The translations under genes and the position numbers were made by a program. 64,000 bases of DNA. Source: Planctomycetota bacterium (lineage in GTDB: Bacteria > Planctomycetota > SZUA-567 > H5-PLA8). This document shows positions 50,404 through 59,095 of this stretch, in pieces. Numbering within the stretch: the first letter of the stretch is position 1; every line of letters begins with the position of its first letter. Below the pieces are notes generated by a model. The model saw only the letters and a list, made by a program, of their open reading frames with translations. It did no database searches and was not told the origin of the DNA. Location of the stretch: the NCBI GenBank assembly GCA_023150555.1, contig JAKLKQ010000003.1:62001-126000 (forward strand), in the 5' to 3' direction.

Positions 50404-51210
50404 CTACAGCCGGAAGATCAGGTCGTTGCGCCGCCAGCGCAGCAGCACGGAACCGGCAACGACGGTAAAGAGCCCGAAGCCCAGCGCCACGTACCAATGC
50501 CGGGCTTCCGGAAACTCGCCGTGGTAGATCGGCTGCCGGAAGAGCTCGACCAGGTGGTAGAACGGATTGAGCTCGAAGTAGACGCGGTGGTCCTCCCGGA
50601 TCAGCCCGTGCTCGCCCGGCTGCGGATACAGCGGGTACAGGATCGGCGTGAAGAAGTACATCGCCCGCATCACGACCTCGAAGATGTGCTCCAGATCCCG
50701 GAAATACAGCGTGGCCAGCGCGGCCAGCAGTGCCAGGCCCGACCCGATGAGCACCAGCACCAGCATCGAAACCGGCAGGACGCACATCGCCACGCTGGGC
50801 TGCAGCCCCACGAACGGCCCCACCGCCGCCATCAGGGCCGCCATCGACAGCAGGAAATTGACGCCCAGGTCGCCGACGATGCTTATCGGGAACACCACCG
50901 GCGCAACGCGCACGTTCTTCAGGAAGCCTTCGGACCGGATCAGCGCTTGGCCGCCCTGCAGCACCGAGCCCGAGATCATCGAATACGGCAGCATTCCGCA
51001 GAAGAGGAAAATCGGGTAGCTGTGCACGCCGTACCGGCCCATCAGGTGCGAGAAGATGAACGAAAGTGTCGCGATCATCAGGATCGGATTGAGAATCGAC
51101 CAGAGAAACCCAAGCGCCGAATGCCGGTAGCGGATCTTCAGCCGCTGCACCACCAGGTTCCGCACGAGCTGGCGGTACGTATAAAGCGCGCGGAACTGGG
51201 AAAACGGCAC
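50404..51210 (-). CDS. Polysaccharide-export ABC transporter permease (Wzm/TagG type)
   Basis: 268 residues from GTG at 51210, which has GGGAG ten bases upstream. The frame stays open far beyond, but that part is antisense to the gene at 51350. A cytoplasmic N-terminus (YTYRQLVRNLVVQRLKIRYRHSALG) is followed by six hydrophobic segments: LWSILNPILMIATLSFIF, PIFLFCGMLPYSMI, FPISIVGDLGVNFLLSMAAL, VSMLVLVLIGSGLALLAAL, MRAMYFFTPILYPLY, and WYVALGFGLFTVVAGSVLL. This is the ABC-2 polysaccharide exporter pattern. It forms the channel for the ATPase encoded 16 bases downstream. Confidence 0.88.
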   Translation of the reverse strand: MPFSQFRALYTYRQLVRNLVVQRLKIRYRHSALGFLWSILNPILMIATLSFIFSHLMGRYGVHSYPIFLFCGMLPYSMISGSVLQGGQALIRSEGFLKNVRVAPVVFPISIVGDLGVNFLLSMAALMAAVGPFVGLQPSVAMCVLPVSMLVLVLIGSGLALLAALATLYFRDLEHIFEVVMRAMYFFTPILYPLYPQPGEHGLIREDHRVYFELNPFYHLVELFRQPIYHGEFPEARHWYVALGFGLFTVVAGSVLLRWRRNDLIFRL

Positions 51211-51349
51211 GTGCGTGGCACTCCCGCCGTGGAACGAGTCCTGCCGGCCTATAAAGCAGATTCTATGCACAGCATGGTAGCCTTTTTCGAGCACGATGCC
51301 ATGCCGATCCCGGACTACCTTTCCGCCCTGAATTTTATACGCTGATCGA

Positions 51350-52930
51350 ATGTTCGAAGACCACGCCCTGCGCCCCGAAGAGCGCGCGCCCCCTGCCGAC
51401 GCCGGCCTTTTGCCTGAGGACGTACGGCGCTGCGTTGAGGTGCTGCAGGCGCTCGTCACCGACCGCGGCCTGCTGGCCGGCATCCCGGCCGACGTGCGCG
51501 AGGCGCTGCTGGTCGCCGCGGGCCGAGTCTCGCATCCGAACAAGGCCGAACTGCGCCGCCTGGCCCGCGCACACCGCCGCAACGACCGCGAGAAGGTGCG
51601 CGACCACGACCGCCAGGCCGTGGCCGCCGCCGAGATCCGCGTCGCGCGCGAGGCGCCCGTCTTCGTGCCGCCGCCGAAAGCGCTGGGGTCCTCGCCGTCC
51701 GCCCAGGCTAAGGAGCTGCGCACGCCGCGCGACTGCTACGTCTGCAAGGCGCCCTACCGGACCGTGCACTCCTTCTACGACTCGATGTGCCCGGCCTGCG
51801 CGGAACTGAACTACGCCAAGCGTTTCGCTTCGGCGCCCATGGACGGCCGCGTGGCGCTGGTGACCGGCGCGCGCGTGAAGATCGGCTTCCAGATCGCGCT
51901 GAAGCTGCTGCGCGCCGGCGCGCGCGTGGTCGCGACGACGCGCTTTCCGCACGACGCGGCGGGGCGCTACGCCCAGGAACCGGACTTCGCCGAATGGAAG
52001 GATCGCCTGCAGGTGCACGGTCTGGACCTTCGGCACTCGCCCAGCGTGGAACTCTTCGCGCGCTACCTCTGCGGCGAACTCCCGCGCCTGGACGTGCTGG
52101 TCAACAACGCCTGCCAGACCGTGCGCCGACCGCCGGGCTTCTACAAGCACCTGATCGAGAGCGAATCGCGCGCGCTACCGCAGCTTCCCGAGGCGCATCG
52201 CCCGCTGCTGCGCGCGCAGCACGAATTAAAGGCCGCGCTGGCGCAGCCGGCGCTGCCGCATGCAGCGGAACCGGCGGAACTCGCCGCCTGGCGCGACGCC
52301 GGCGAGTTGGGCGCGGCGGCGGGCCTGCGCGAGTCCGCGCGGCTGAGCCTGGTGCCGTATGCCTTCGAGGACGACGCGCACCGCGCCGACCTCTTTCCCG
52401 AAGGCCAGACCGACGCGGACCGGCAGCAGATCGACCTGCGCGCGCATAACAGCTGGCGCCTGATGCTGGGTGAAGTGCCCACGCCGGAGCTTCTGGAAGT
52501 GCACCTGGTCAATGCCGTCGCACCCTTCATCCTCTGCAGCCGCCTTAAGCCGCTGCTGATGAAAGGCCCGTCGCGCGCACGCTACATAGTCAACGTCTCG
52601 GCGATGGAGGGGATCTTCTCCCGCGGCACCAAGACCGCGCGGCACCCGCACACCAACATGGCCAAGGCCGCACTGAACATGCTCACCTGCACCTCCGCGC
52701 GCGAGTACGTGCAGGATGGCATCTACATGACCGCCGTGGACACGGGCTGGGTGACCGACGAAGACCCCGCCGCGATCGCCGAACGCAAGCGCAAGGAACT
52801 TGGATTCCAGCCGCCCCTCGACATCGTCGACGGCGCCGCACGCGTGCTCGACCCGGTCTTCTCGGGCGAGGCCACCGGCGAGCCGCCGTGGGGCGTCTTC
52901 CTGAAGGACTACCGCGTCTCGCCGTGGTAA
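51350..52930 (+). CDS. Atypical SDR-family protein with N-terminal zinc-ribbon domain
   Basis: 526 residues. About 1-120 is helical and charged, of unknown role. A zinc-ribbon-like motif follows: CYVC (129-132) and CPAC (147-150). Residues 160-520 are a short-chain dehydrogenase/reductase Rossmann domain: ALVTGARVKIGFQIALKLL in place of TGxxxGxG, LDVLVNNAC, and VNVSAMEG with the usual Ser. The catalytic Tyr of YxxxK is replaced: the segment reads HTNMAKAAL, with Thr at that position and Lys kept. A 110-residue insertion (about 275-385) splits the fold. It may therefore bind NAD(P) without normal redox chemistry, or use another acid. A comparable architecture, with the same HPHTNMAKAAL block, is known to me from eukaryotic and scattered bacterial proteins. 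It is divergent from the ABC permease. Confidence 0.78.
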   Translation: MFEDHALRPEERAPPADAGLLPEDVRRCVEVLQALVTDRGLLAGIPADVREALLVAAGRVSHPNKAELRRLARAHRRNDREKVRDHDRQAVAAAEIRVAREAPVFVPPPKALGSSPSAQAKELRTPRDCYVCKAPYRTVHSFYDSMCPACAELNYAKRFASAPMDGRVALVTGARVKIGFQIALKLLRAGARVVATTRFPHDAAGRYAQEPDFAEWKDRLQVHGLDLRHSPSVELFARYLCGELPRLDVLVNNACQTVRRPPGFYKHLIESESRALPQLPEAHRPLLRAQHELKAALAQPALPHAAEPAELAAWRDAGELGAAAGLRESARLSLVPYAFEDDAHRADLFPEGQTDADRQQIDLRAHNSWRLMLGEVPTPELLEVHLVNAVAPFILCSRLKPLLMKGPSRARYIVNVSAMEGIFSRGTKTARHPHTNMAKAALNMLTCTSAREYVQDGIYMTAVDTGWVTDEDPAAIAERKRKELGFQPPLDIVDGAARVLDPVFSGEATGEPPWGVFLKDYRVSPW

Positions 52931-52966
52931 CGGCGGCACGCGTCAATCGCTACGAACCTAAGGAGG

Positions 52967-54076
52967 TCAGGCTTGGCGGGGCGGCGCGGTGGTGTCGCCG
53001 GGCGTGAAGCGTCCCTGCAGCACGGTCCGCACCTGCGGCATCGGGCGGCAGGCCAGCCGCGCGGCCAGCAGGCGCACCGCCGTGCGGCCCAGCTCGGCGT
53101 AGTCGGCGAAGATACGCGTGACGCGCATGCGCGCGAAGCCCTCGCACGCGTTGTCCGCGGCGGCCAGGCTGATGTCGCGCGGCACGGACAGGCTCATGCG
53201 TTCGAAGATCTCCCGGCACGTCGGCGCCAGGCCACCCGTCGCGAGCACGTAGGCGGTGGGCTTGTACGCGCGGTGGAACTTGGCCAGTTCGCGGCTGAGG
53301 TGCAGGGTGGAGCGTTCGCCGGACTGCACCCACATCTGCGGCGTCTCACCGCCGTGGATCGCCATCGCTTTCAGGTAACCGGCGAAGCGGTCCTGCCAGC
53401 TCGGGTCGGTGCTGTGCGCGCTGGGGCGTTCGCCCAGGAACGCGATGCGGCGGTGCCCGAGTTCGAGCAGGTGCCACGTCGCCTGGAAGCCGTGGTGCAG
53501 GTGGTCCATGGCGACCATGTCGAAGAGCCCGTCGGGCACGGCGAAATCCACCGAAACCACCAGCAGCCCGGCGCGCACCAGCTGGTTCAGCGTCGCCGCG
53601 TTGTTGGCCTCGATCGAGATCAGGCCCTGGAAGCTGCGCTTCTGCTCCTCCACGTCCAGCGGCGGCACGTCATCCAGGCTCTTGGGCTTCTTCGCCGGGT
53701 TGGTCAGGAAGGCAAGCGTCGGCGGCGCGGCCAGTTTCTCGCGGATGCCGGCCAGCACCGCGGCGGAGAACTTCTGCCGCGTCAGCTGCTTCTCGTCGAG
53801 CGCGCTGATCACGGACACGCTGCGCACCGGCGGCAGGACCGCGCAGATCACACTGGGCAGGCGCTCGGCGACCCGCGTGCCCGCGTGGCGCTTGCGGCGG
53901 ATCAGGCCTTCGCTCGCCAGTTCGCGCAGCGCCTGCTTCACCGCGCGCACGCTCGCGCCCGTCTCGCTGCGCAGCATCTCCTCGCGCACCGCCGCGCCTT
54001 CGGGCAGTTCGGCGCGCAGGATCGACGCGCGCAGATGGTCCTTCACGCGCTGGACGCTTTCCTGGTAGGGCGTCAT
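52967..54076 (-). CDS. GntR-type regulator with LacI-like sensor domain
   Basis: 369 residues from ATG at 54076; ATG at 54112 would add a 12-residue hydrophobic start. The winged helix is at about 5-70 (RVKDHLRASILRAELPEGA, VRAVKQALRELASEGLIRRKR, HAGTRV). The sensor resembles LacI repressors: LNQLVRAGLLVVSVDFAV, DHLHHGFQATWHLLELGHRR, and DPSWQDRFAGYLKAM. The last is the segment broken by a stop in the pseudogene at 26770-27375. It is probably a sugar-responsive repressor of the divergent Kelch gene at 54287, and of itself, through the TACACCGG elements in the intervening DNA. Confidence 0.87.
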   Translation of the reverse strand: MTPYQESVQRVKDHLRASILRAELPEGAAVREEMLRSETGASVRAVKQALRELASEGLIRRKRHAGTRVAERLPSVICAVLPPVRSVSVISALDEKQLTRQKFSAAVLAGIREKLAAPPTLAFLTNPAKKPKSLDDVPPLDVEEQKRSFQGLISIEANNAATLNQLVRAGLLVVSVDFAVPDGLFDMVAMDHLHHGFQATWHLLELGHRRIAFLGERPSAHSTDPSWQDRFAGYLKAMAIHGGETPQMWVQSGERSTLHLSRELAKFHRAYKPTAYVLATGGLAPTCREIFERMSLSVPRDISLAAADNACEGFARMRVTRIFADYAELGRTAVRLLAARLACRPMPQVRTVLQGRFTPGDTTAPPRQA

Positions 54077-54286
54077 GCGCCCGGTGTATCCGACAAGTAA
54101 CATAAAATACACTCGGAAATCTCGCGGGTCAGACGAATTGACTCATAATCCATGTGAAATGAATAGGTTGCAGGGGCGCTGTTTTCGATACGTTCCAAGA
54201 TACTTCAATAAAGTACACCGGTTTCCGTGTATTAAAAGACAGCGCCGCGCAGCCCCAACTGCGCAGCCTTCGAAAGGACCTCCTTT
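54077..54286. promoter_or_regulatory. Divergent regulatory region with TACAC/GTGTA repeats
   Basis: 210 bases, moderately AT-rich. It contains CCGGTGTA at 54081-54088 directly before the regulator start and, near the other gene, the dyad TACAC (54214-54218) / GTGTA (54227-54231), with TACACCGG at 54214-54221. TATTAA follows at 54230-54235. These may be operator sites for the regulator at 52967-54076. The Kelch gene has AAAGGA and CTCCTTT just before its ATG. Confidence 0.45.
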
Positions 54287-56908
54287 ATGAAGAACCTTCC
54301 CGACCTTCTGTTTTTGGCCTTCGCGTGCTTCGGCGCGGCGGTTCATGGCGGCGAGCCCTTCAAATGGCCGGACTCGGCGCCCGTAGCAGGCGCGCAACTT
54401 GCGCCGAACGAGTGGGTGAAGATCGAAGAACACGGCGCCGCGCGCCGCGGCGGCGGAGCGGTGGTGTACCTGCCGAGTGAGAAGAGCTTCTTGCTCGCGC
54501 TGGGCACCGTCGGCGCGTGGAACGACCATGGACCTTTCGCCTACGACGAGCAGACCTTCGACCTCACGCGGCGGCAGTGGACCAACCGTTTTCCCACCGG
54601 CAGCGCCTGGAAACCCGAGGTCGGTCCGTGCGACGCGCCCAAACTGCCGCACCACGGCTACCGCCTGAAGGACGGGCGCCTGGGGCTTTGGGAAGGCGGC
54701 TTCACCGCCTACACCCAGTACGCGGTGGACACCGACCGCAACAAGCTCGTCGCGTACGTCAACAACCACACCATCGAGTACGACGCCGCCGCACGCGCGT
54801 GGAAGGACTTGGCGCCGGCCGCCGTACCGAACGGAGACCGCTTCGACTTGTGGTGGGGCAGCCTCTGCTACGATCCGGTGAACAAGGAGTTCGTGCTCTT
54901 CGGCGGTAACAACGGGCCCAGCGAATTCAACGACACGCGCACGTGGCTGTACTCGGCGGCGAAGAACGAATGGCGGGCGCTCGACGGCGGCAGTACGCAA
55001 ATGAAGGGGTTTTTCGCAAAGGCTGCGGCCCTGCACAAGGACGCCGAGGGCCTGCACGCCGCCTACGCCAACCGCTGCTTCAAGACCGAGCTTCCCGAAA
55101 AGGCGGCTGCGAAGCTGTCGGCACAGGCCGGCAGACTCGCCGCCGCGTTGAATGCCTTCAAGCAGGAACTGGCCGGCAAGAGCGCCTACGAGAAGGTCCA
55201 GTGCGAACGCGCCGCCGCCGAACTGGCTTCGGCCGCCGATGCCGCCGCCGCGCTGGGCGACGATGGCAACGCCGAGCAGGTGAAGACCGCGCTGGACGTG
55301 GCGCGGACGCTCTGGCGCGCGCAGGCGGCGCTGATGAGCGAACCGCCGCCGCGCGCGCTCTCGCAACTCGCTTACGATCCAGCCTCGAAGTCGATCGTGC
55401 TCTTCGGGGGCGACCGCCTGGACATGCTCTACGCCGACACATGGGTCTACGACTGTGCGACGCGCACGTGGCAGGAGCGCCGCCCGGAGCTGGCGCCTTC
55501 GCCGCGCGCCGGTCACGCGCTGGTCTCGCTGCCCAAGGCCGGCAAGCTGGTGCTGCTGGGCGGATACCGCTTCGCGTCCGACACCGGCTACTGGGGCCCG
55601 CTCTATCAGCCGCTGCCGATGCAGGCCTGGGTCTATGACGTCGCCGCCAATGCATGGACCTTCGTCAATGAATTCGGCAAATACGCCCCCGCCTACTGCG
55701 GTCCCAGGAGCGGCTGGTTCACGGTCGCCTCCAACGAAGACGACGTGCTGCTGGCCGTCGGCAACCAGCGCCTGGGCGACCGCAACACCGCCGCGACCTA
55801 CGCCTGCAAGCTGGATGCCTCCGCCTCCGACAAGGACGCCGCCGCCAAGCTGGGCGTAAAGCCCGGTACCGTCGAATGGCGCGAAGGACCCTACGAGCCG
55901 GCGTGGTATCTCGAAAGCGGCACGCCCGACGAGGCTGCATTTCAGGCGGCGCTGAAGGCGCTGCCTGCGAATTCCTGGACCGCGCTGACGGCAAAGGGCG
56001 CCAAGCTGCCGCGCCAGAACCGCGACTGGGGCACCGCCGTCTACGACCCGCAGCGCCAGGCGATCTACCGCTGGAGCGGCGGGCACAGCGCGCACTGCGG
56101 CAGCGACATCCCAGTCTTCTCGATGCGCACCGGCGCGTACCACCTCAAGTATCCGCCGGCCTTCCCTCTGCAGAACATCGGATCGTGCGGTTCGCAGCCG
56201 TCGGTGTCGACGTTCCTCGCGCAGCCGTGGATCAGCGCGCACACCTACCACTCCTACGCCTACGAACCCGTGGCAAAGAAGATGATCTGCTGCGGGCACC
56301 AGAGCTTCTCGTATCTTTACGATCCCGATACGGGCCTGTGGTCGCACAAACCGCAGCCCAAGGGCATGCGCGAAGACAACTTCTATACGCTCACGCTCTG
56401 CACCACGCCCCGCGGCGCCTACGCCTGGACCAGGAACGGCGGCCTCTTCAAGTACGACGCGGCAGGCGACGCATGGTCCGAGGTGGCCGTGAGCGGCGAG
56501 AAGCTGCCCGGCACGGCGTGCGACGCCGCGAGCATGTGCTACGACGCCAAGCGGGAGCGCCTGATCCTGGTGCACGAGAAATGGAAGGGCGACGTGATCG
56601 CGGTGGACCTGAAGACGGGCGCCGCCGGTAAGCTGAATCCAAAGGGCGCCGCCGAAGCCGACGCCGCGGGCTTCTTCTGGCGCGAGACCTGCTACGACGA
56701 AGCGAACGACCTGGTACTCGTCCCGGTGCGCGCCAAGGACAAGCCCTGGTTCGCCTTTGATTGCGCGGCCAATGCGTGGGTCTCGCTGAACGTGCGCAAC
56801 AGTCCGGGTTTCGGCTGCTCCAACGGCCTGATGTACGACCCGGCTCGCAAGCTGGTGCTGGCCGTGGATACCAACAGCTTCGTCTACGCGCTGCGCATCT
56901 TGCGCTAG
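54287..56908 (+). CDS. Large secreted Kelch-repeat protein
   Basis: 873 residues. Signal peptide about 1-21 (ending VHGGEP). Several Kelch-like blades are visible: YDPVNKEFVLFGGNNG, WLYSAAKNEWRALDGG, YDPASKSIVLFGGDRL, WVYDCATRTWQERRP, ALVSLPKAGKLVLLGGY, then a second set (VYDPQRQAIYRWSGGHS, YLYDPDTGLWSHKP). Between the sets, about residues 240-350, lies an Ala-rich helical insertion. The two groups of blades suggest two propellers. It is probably a surface carbohydrate- or protein-binding factor, under the divergent GntR/LacI-like regulator. Its stop overlaps by two bases the stop of the convergent URO-D gene. Confidence 0.8.
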   Translation: MKNLPDLLFLAFACFGAAVHGGEPFKWPDSAPVAGAQLAPNEWVKIEEHGAARRGGGAVVYLPSEKSFLLALGTVGAWNDHGPFAYDEQTFDLTRRQWTNRFPTGSAWKPEVGPCDAPKLPHHGYRLKDGRLGLWEGGFTAYTQYAVDTDRNKLVAYVNNHTIEYDAAARAWKDLAPAAVPNGDRFDLWWGSLCYDPVNKEFVLFGGNNGPSEFNDTRTWLYSAAKNEWRALDGGSTQMKGFFAKAAALHKDAEGLHAAYANRCFKTELPEKAAAKLSAQAGRLAAALNAFKQELAGKSAYEKVQCERAAAELASAADAAAALGDDGNAEQVKTALDVARTLWRAQAALMSEPPPRALSQLAYDPASKSIVLFGGDRLDMLYADTWVYDCATRTWQERRPELAPSPRAGHALVSLPKAGKLVLLGGYRFASDTGYWGPLYQPLPMQAWVYDVAANAWTFVNEFGKYAPAYCGPRSGWFTVASNEDDVLLAVGNQRLGDRNTAATYACKLDASASDKDAAAKLGVKPGTVEWREGPYEPAWYLESGTPDEAAFQAALKALPANSWTALTAKGAKLPRQNRDWGTAVYDPQRQAIYRWSGGHSAHCGSDIPVFSMRTGAYHLKYPPAFPLQNIGSCGSQPSVSTFLAQPWISAHTYHSYAYEPVAKKMICCGHQSFSYLYDPDTGLWSHKPQPKGMREDNFYTLTLCTTPRGAYAWTRNGGLFKYDAAGDAWSEVAVSGEKLPGTACDAASMCYDAKRERLILVHEKWKGDVIAVDLKTGAAGKLNPKGAAEADAAGFFWRETCYDEANDLVLVPVRAKDKPWFAFDCAANAWVSLNVRNSPGFGCSNGLMYDPARKLVLAVDTNSFVYALRILR

Positions 56909-58044
56909 CAGCGTTCGACGGCCTCGACCATCGCTTCGTAGTTTCGCAGCGCCAGTTCGGGCAGCTTCCGTCCGTACGGGCAGGCGCTGGGCATCAGTAC
57001 GAAGCCGCGGCCTTCGCCCTGTGTGCCTTCCTTCAGCGCCTGATCGATCTTCTTCCGGAAGCGCTCGGTCGGCAGGTTCTCGATGTCGCTGGCTTCCAGG
57101 TTCCCGAAGAGCACCATCTGCCGGCCGTGGCGCACGCGGACCTCGCGAAGCTCGATGTCGCCCTGCGGTGGCGGCTCGATGGGGTCCAGCGCCATGCAGC
57201 CTGTGGCGGCGATGTCGTCGAGGATGTACTTCAGCCGGCCGTGCGAGTGGATGCGCGCGAAACCGCCGTGCCGTTGAATCGCTTCGACCACCGGCCTGTC
57301 GTACCGTGTGACGTACGACTTGAAGAACGACGGCTGCAGGTACGGCGGCGAGATGTACTCCGGCCCCACGATGCGCCACAGCCGGCCCGGCAGCGCCGCG
57401 GCGGCGGCCTCGACTTTCGGCAGCAGCCACTCCGAGACGCGCTGCAGCGCGCGGTGCATCAGCTCCGGCTCGGCGTGTGCCAGCATCAGGAACGTGGCCA
57501 TGTCGAAGTTCCCGGCGATGTGGCAGAGCGGATCGGCCATGTCGATCAGCACCAACCCCGCATCGCCCACCTTCGCCTCCGCGTCCAGCACCGGCTGCGG
57601 ATCTACGGGGCCGGGATCGACCGCGTGCGGCAGCTCCAGCCACGCCTCGAGATCGTCCTCGTCCTTGAGCAGGTGCTCGAGCGTCCAGTCGGTGTCCACG
57701 TCCGGATCGTGGCGCGTCAGCGACTTGAGCGTGCGCGAACCCGAACGGATCGTCGTGCGCACGAAGCGCCGGCCCTTCTCGTCGAACCAGCGTTCGACGG
57801 TGGTGAATTCCTTGAGCGGACTGGGCGCGCGGAAGAGGCTCCCGAGGCCGCGGCGCGGGATGATCTCGGTGCGCTCGCGGGTAAGATCCAGCAGCGGCTT
57901 CCAGGATGGATCGGTGAAGATGTTGAGCGGATCCGGATCGGACGGGTCCTGGTCGAGGCCGTTGATCTCGTAGAAGCAGACCGCGGGCCGGTCGACCGGT
58001 TCGCCCCGCAGTGTCTTCAGCAGCCGCTCGCGCCGGGTTAGCAT
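56905..58044 (-). CDS. Uroporphyrinogen decarboxylase-fold protein, copy 1
   Basis: 379 residues, starting MLTRRERLLKTLRGEPVDRP, the typical opening of URO-D superfamily methyltransferase-like proteins. Later elements include VLIDMADPLCHIAGNFDMATF, the segment HSHGRLKYILDDIAATG and ALDPIEPPP, then MVLFGNLEASDI. These are the His-Gly and Glu-Pro-Pro features of MtaA/CmuA-like corrinoid:substrate methyltransferases rather than of haem-pathway HemE. Zn or cobalamin chemistry is plausible, but no corrinoid-binding protein is encoded nearby. It may use a methyl donor from sugar or aromatic breakdown. It diverges from the AraC gene at 58203 (158 bases apart). Confidence 0.78.
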   Translation of the reverse strand: MLTRRERLLKTLRGEPVDRPAVCFYEINGLDQDPSDPDPLNIFTDPSWKPLLDLTRERTEIIPRRGLGSLFRAPSPLKEFTTVERWFDEKGRRFVRTTIRSGSRTLKSLTRHDPDVDTDWTLEHLLKDEDDLEAWLELPHAVDPGPVDPQPVLDAEAKVGDAGLVLIDMADPLCHIAGNFDMATFLMLAHAEPELMHRALQRVSEWLLPKVEAAAAALPGRLWRIVGPEYISPPYLQPSFFKSYVTRYDRPVVEAIQRHGGFARIHSHGRLKYILDDIAATGCMALDPIEPPPQGDIELREVRVRHGRQMVLFGNLEASDIENLPTERFRKKIDQALKEGTQGEGRGFVLMPSACPYGRKLPELALRNYEAMVEAVERC

Positions 58045-58202
58045 ATGCGCTCCTTTCCGTATTGGACCTTCGCTTCCTCACGAGCAAGTATAGCTATTGA
58101 AAGTGAGGCTTGTCGTTAGCCGCGCGACGCTTTATGGTTCGCAAAGCGGCTCATACTATTTCGGACCCGAAAGTCTGAATTAACTGCGCGAGGAGGTCCA
58201 CG

Positions 58203-59030
58203 ATGGCGCGTTCCATGCGCCGGTCCGGTGGCACCGGCGAGTCCACGCCGCTGATCGGACCGTGCCCGGTGCAGGCGGTGTCCGGCGTCTGGCGTTTCAC
58301 CCGGGAGCCCGGCGGCCTGCGCCTTGCCCGGTCGCTGCCGGGGCACCTGCTGCACCTCGTCGTCAGCGGATCCTACGATCTGCGCACCAACGAACGCGCG
58401 TACCGCATCCGCCGCGGCGACGTGATCTATTACCATGAGTCCGAAGCCGTCGAATGGCGCGGCAACGCCACACGCGTGGTCTTCTATTCGGTCGGCTTCG
58501 TTGCGCCGAGCTGGCCGCCGCTACCGCCGGAGCGCCGCGTCTTCCCGTCCACGCCGGAACTGCGGCGGGGCTTTGAGCGCATTCATGCGGCGAGCCGGCT
58601 GGCGCGCGATGCCGAACGCGCGCTGCAGACCAACGCCGCGCTGTTGGACGTGCTGTGCCTGATCGACGCCCGCGTGCCGCGGCACGTGCCGGGCGCCCAC
58701 GGCGACCCGAAATGGTGGACGGCGGAACAGGCGGTTCGCGAACGCGGCCTCTTTCGGCCCACGCTGGAAGCATTGGGCGGCCTGGCGAGTTGCGGGCGAG
58801 CAACGATCGTGCGCGCCTGCCGCCGCACCACGGGCCAAAGCCCGCTGCAGCGCATGCGCCAGATCCGCATGGAGGAGGCGCGCGGCCTGCTTTTGTATTC
58901 GGGGCTGAACGTTTCGCAGGTCGCCGAGTACCTCGGCTACCCGCGGCTGCACGAATTCTCGCGCGAGTTCGCGCGCTACTACGGCCGGCCGCCGTCGCAG
59001 GTCCACCCGCACGCGCCGGGCCACCAATGA
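58203..59030 (+). CDS. AraC-family transcriptional regulator
   Basis: 275 residues, GAGGAGG before the ATG. An N-terminal cupin-like sensor (HLLHLVVSGSYDLRTNERAY, RRGDVIYYHESEAVEW) is joined to a double helix-turn-helix at about 185-270 (LGGLASCGRATIVRACRRTTGQ, LNVSQVAEYLGYPRLHEFSREF). It is one-component sugar or metabolite regulation. It is divergent from the URO-D gene at 56905-58044, which it probably controls. Confidence 0.88.
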   Translation: MARSMRRSGGTGESTPLIGPCPVQAVSGVWRFTREPGGLRLARSLPGHLLHLVVSGSYDLRTNERAYRIRRGDVIYYHESEAVEWRGNATRVVFYSVGFVAPSWPPLPPERRVFPSTPELRRGFERIHAASRLARDAERALQTNAALLDVLCLIDARVPRHVPGAHGDPKWWTAEQAVRERGLFRPTLEALGGLASCGRATIVRACRRTTGQSPLQRMRQIRMEEARGLLLYSGLNVSQVAEYLGYPRLHEFSREFARYYGRPPSQVHPHAPGHQ

Positions 59031-59032
59031 AA

Positions 59033-59062
59033 AAGGCGCGGTGTTTCCGGGCACCGCGCCTT
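59033..59062 (-). terminator. Intrinsic terminator of the coiled-coil secreted protein gene
   Basis: Stem aaggcgcggtg (59033-59043), 8-base loop, caccgcgcctt (59052-59062), a perfect 11-bp pairing. Read on the minus strand it is followed by a run of five T (59030-59034), giving a good intrinsic terminator for the gene that ends at 59096. On the plus strand it lies directly after the AraC stop, without a T-run, so it may act in both directions. Confidence 0.75.
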
Positions 59063-59095
59063 CGTTGAAGCGTTCGAAAAGACTTGCGCAGCGAA

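Noticed and set aside
51211-51723. N-terminal extension of the ABC permease to 439 residues
   Set aside because: The added part is Arg/Ser-rich antisense of the SDR gene; GTG at 51210 has a ribosome binding site and gives the normal family length.
54143-56904. Minus-strand extension of the URO-D region through the Kelch gene
   Set aside because: A continuous antisense frame with no domain; the real minus-strand gene ends at 56905 in another frame.
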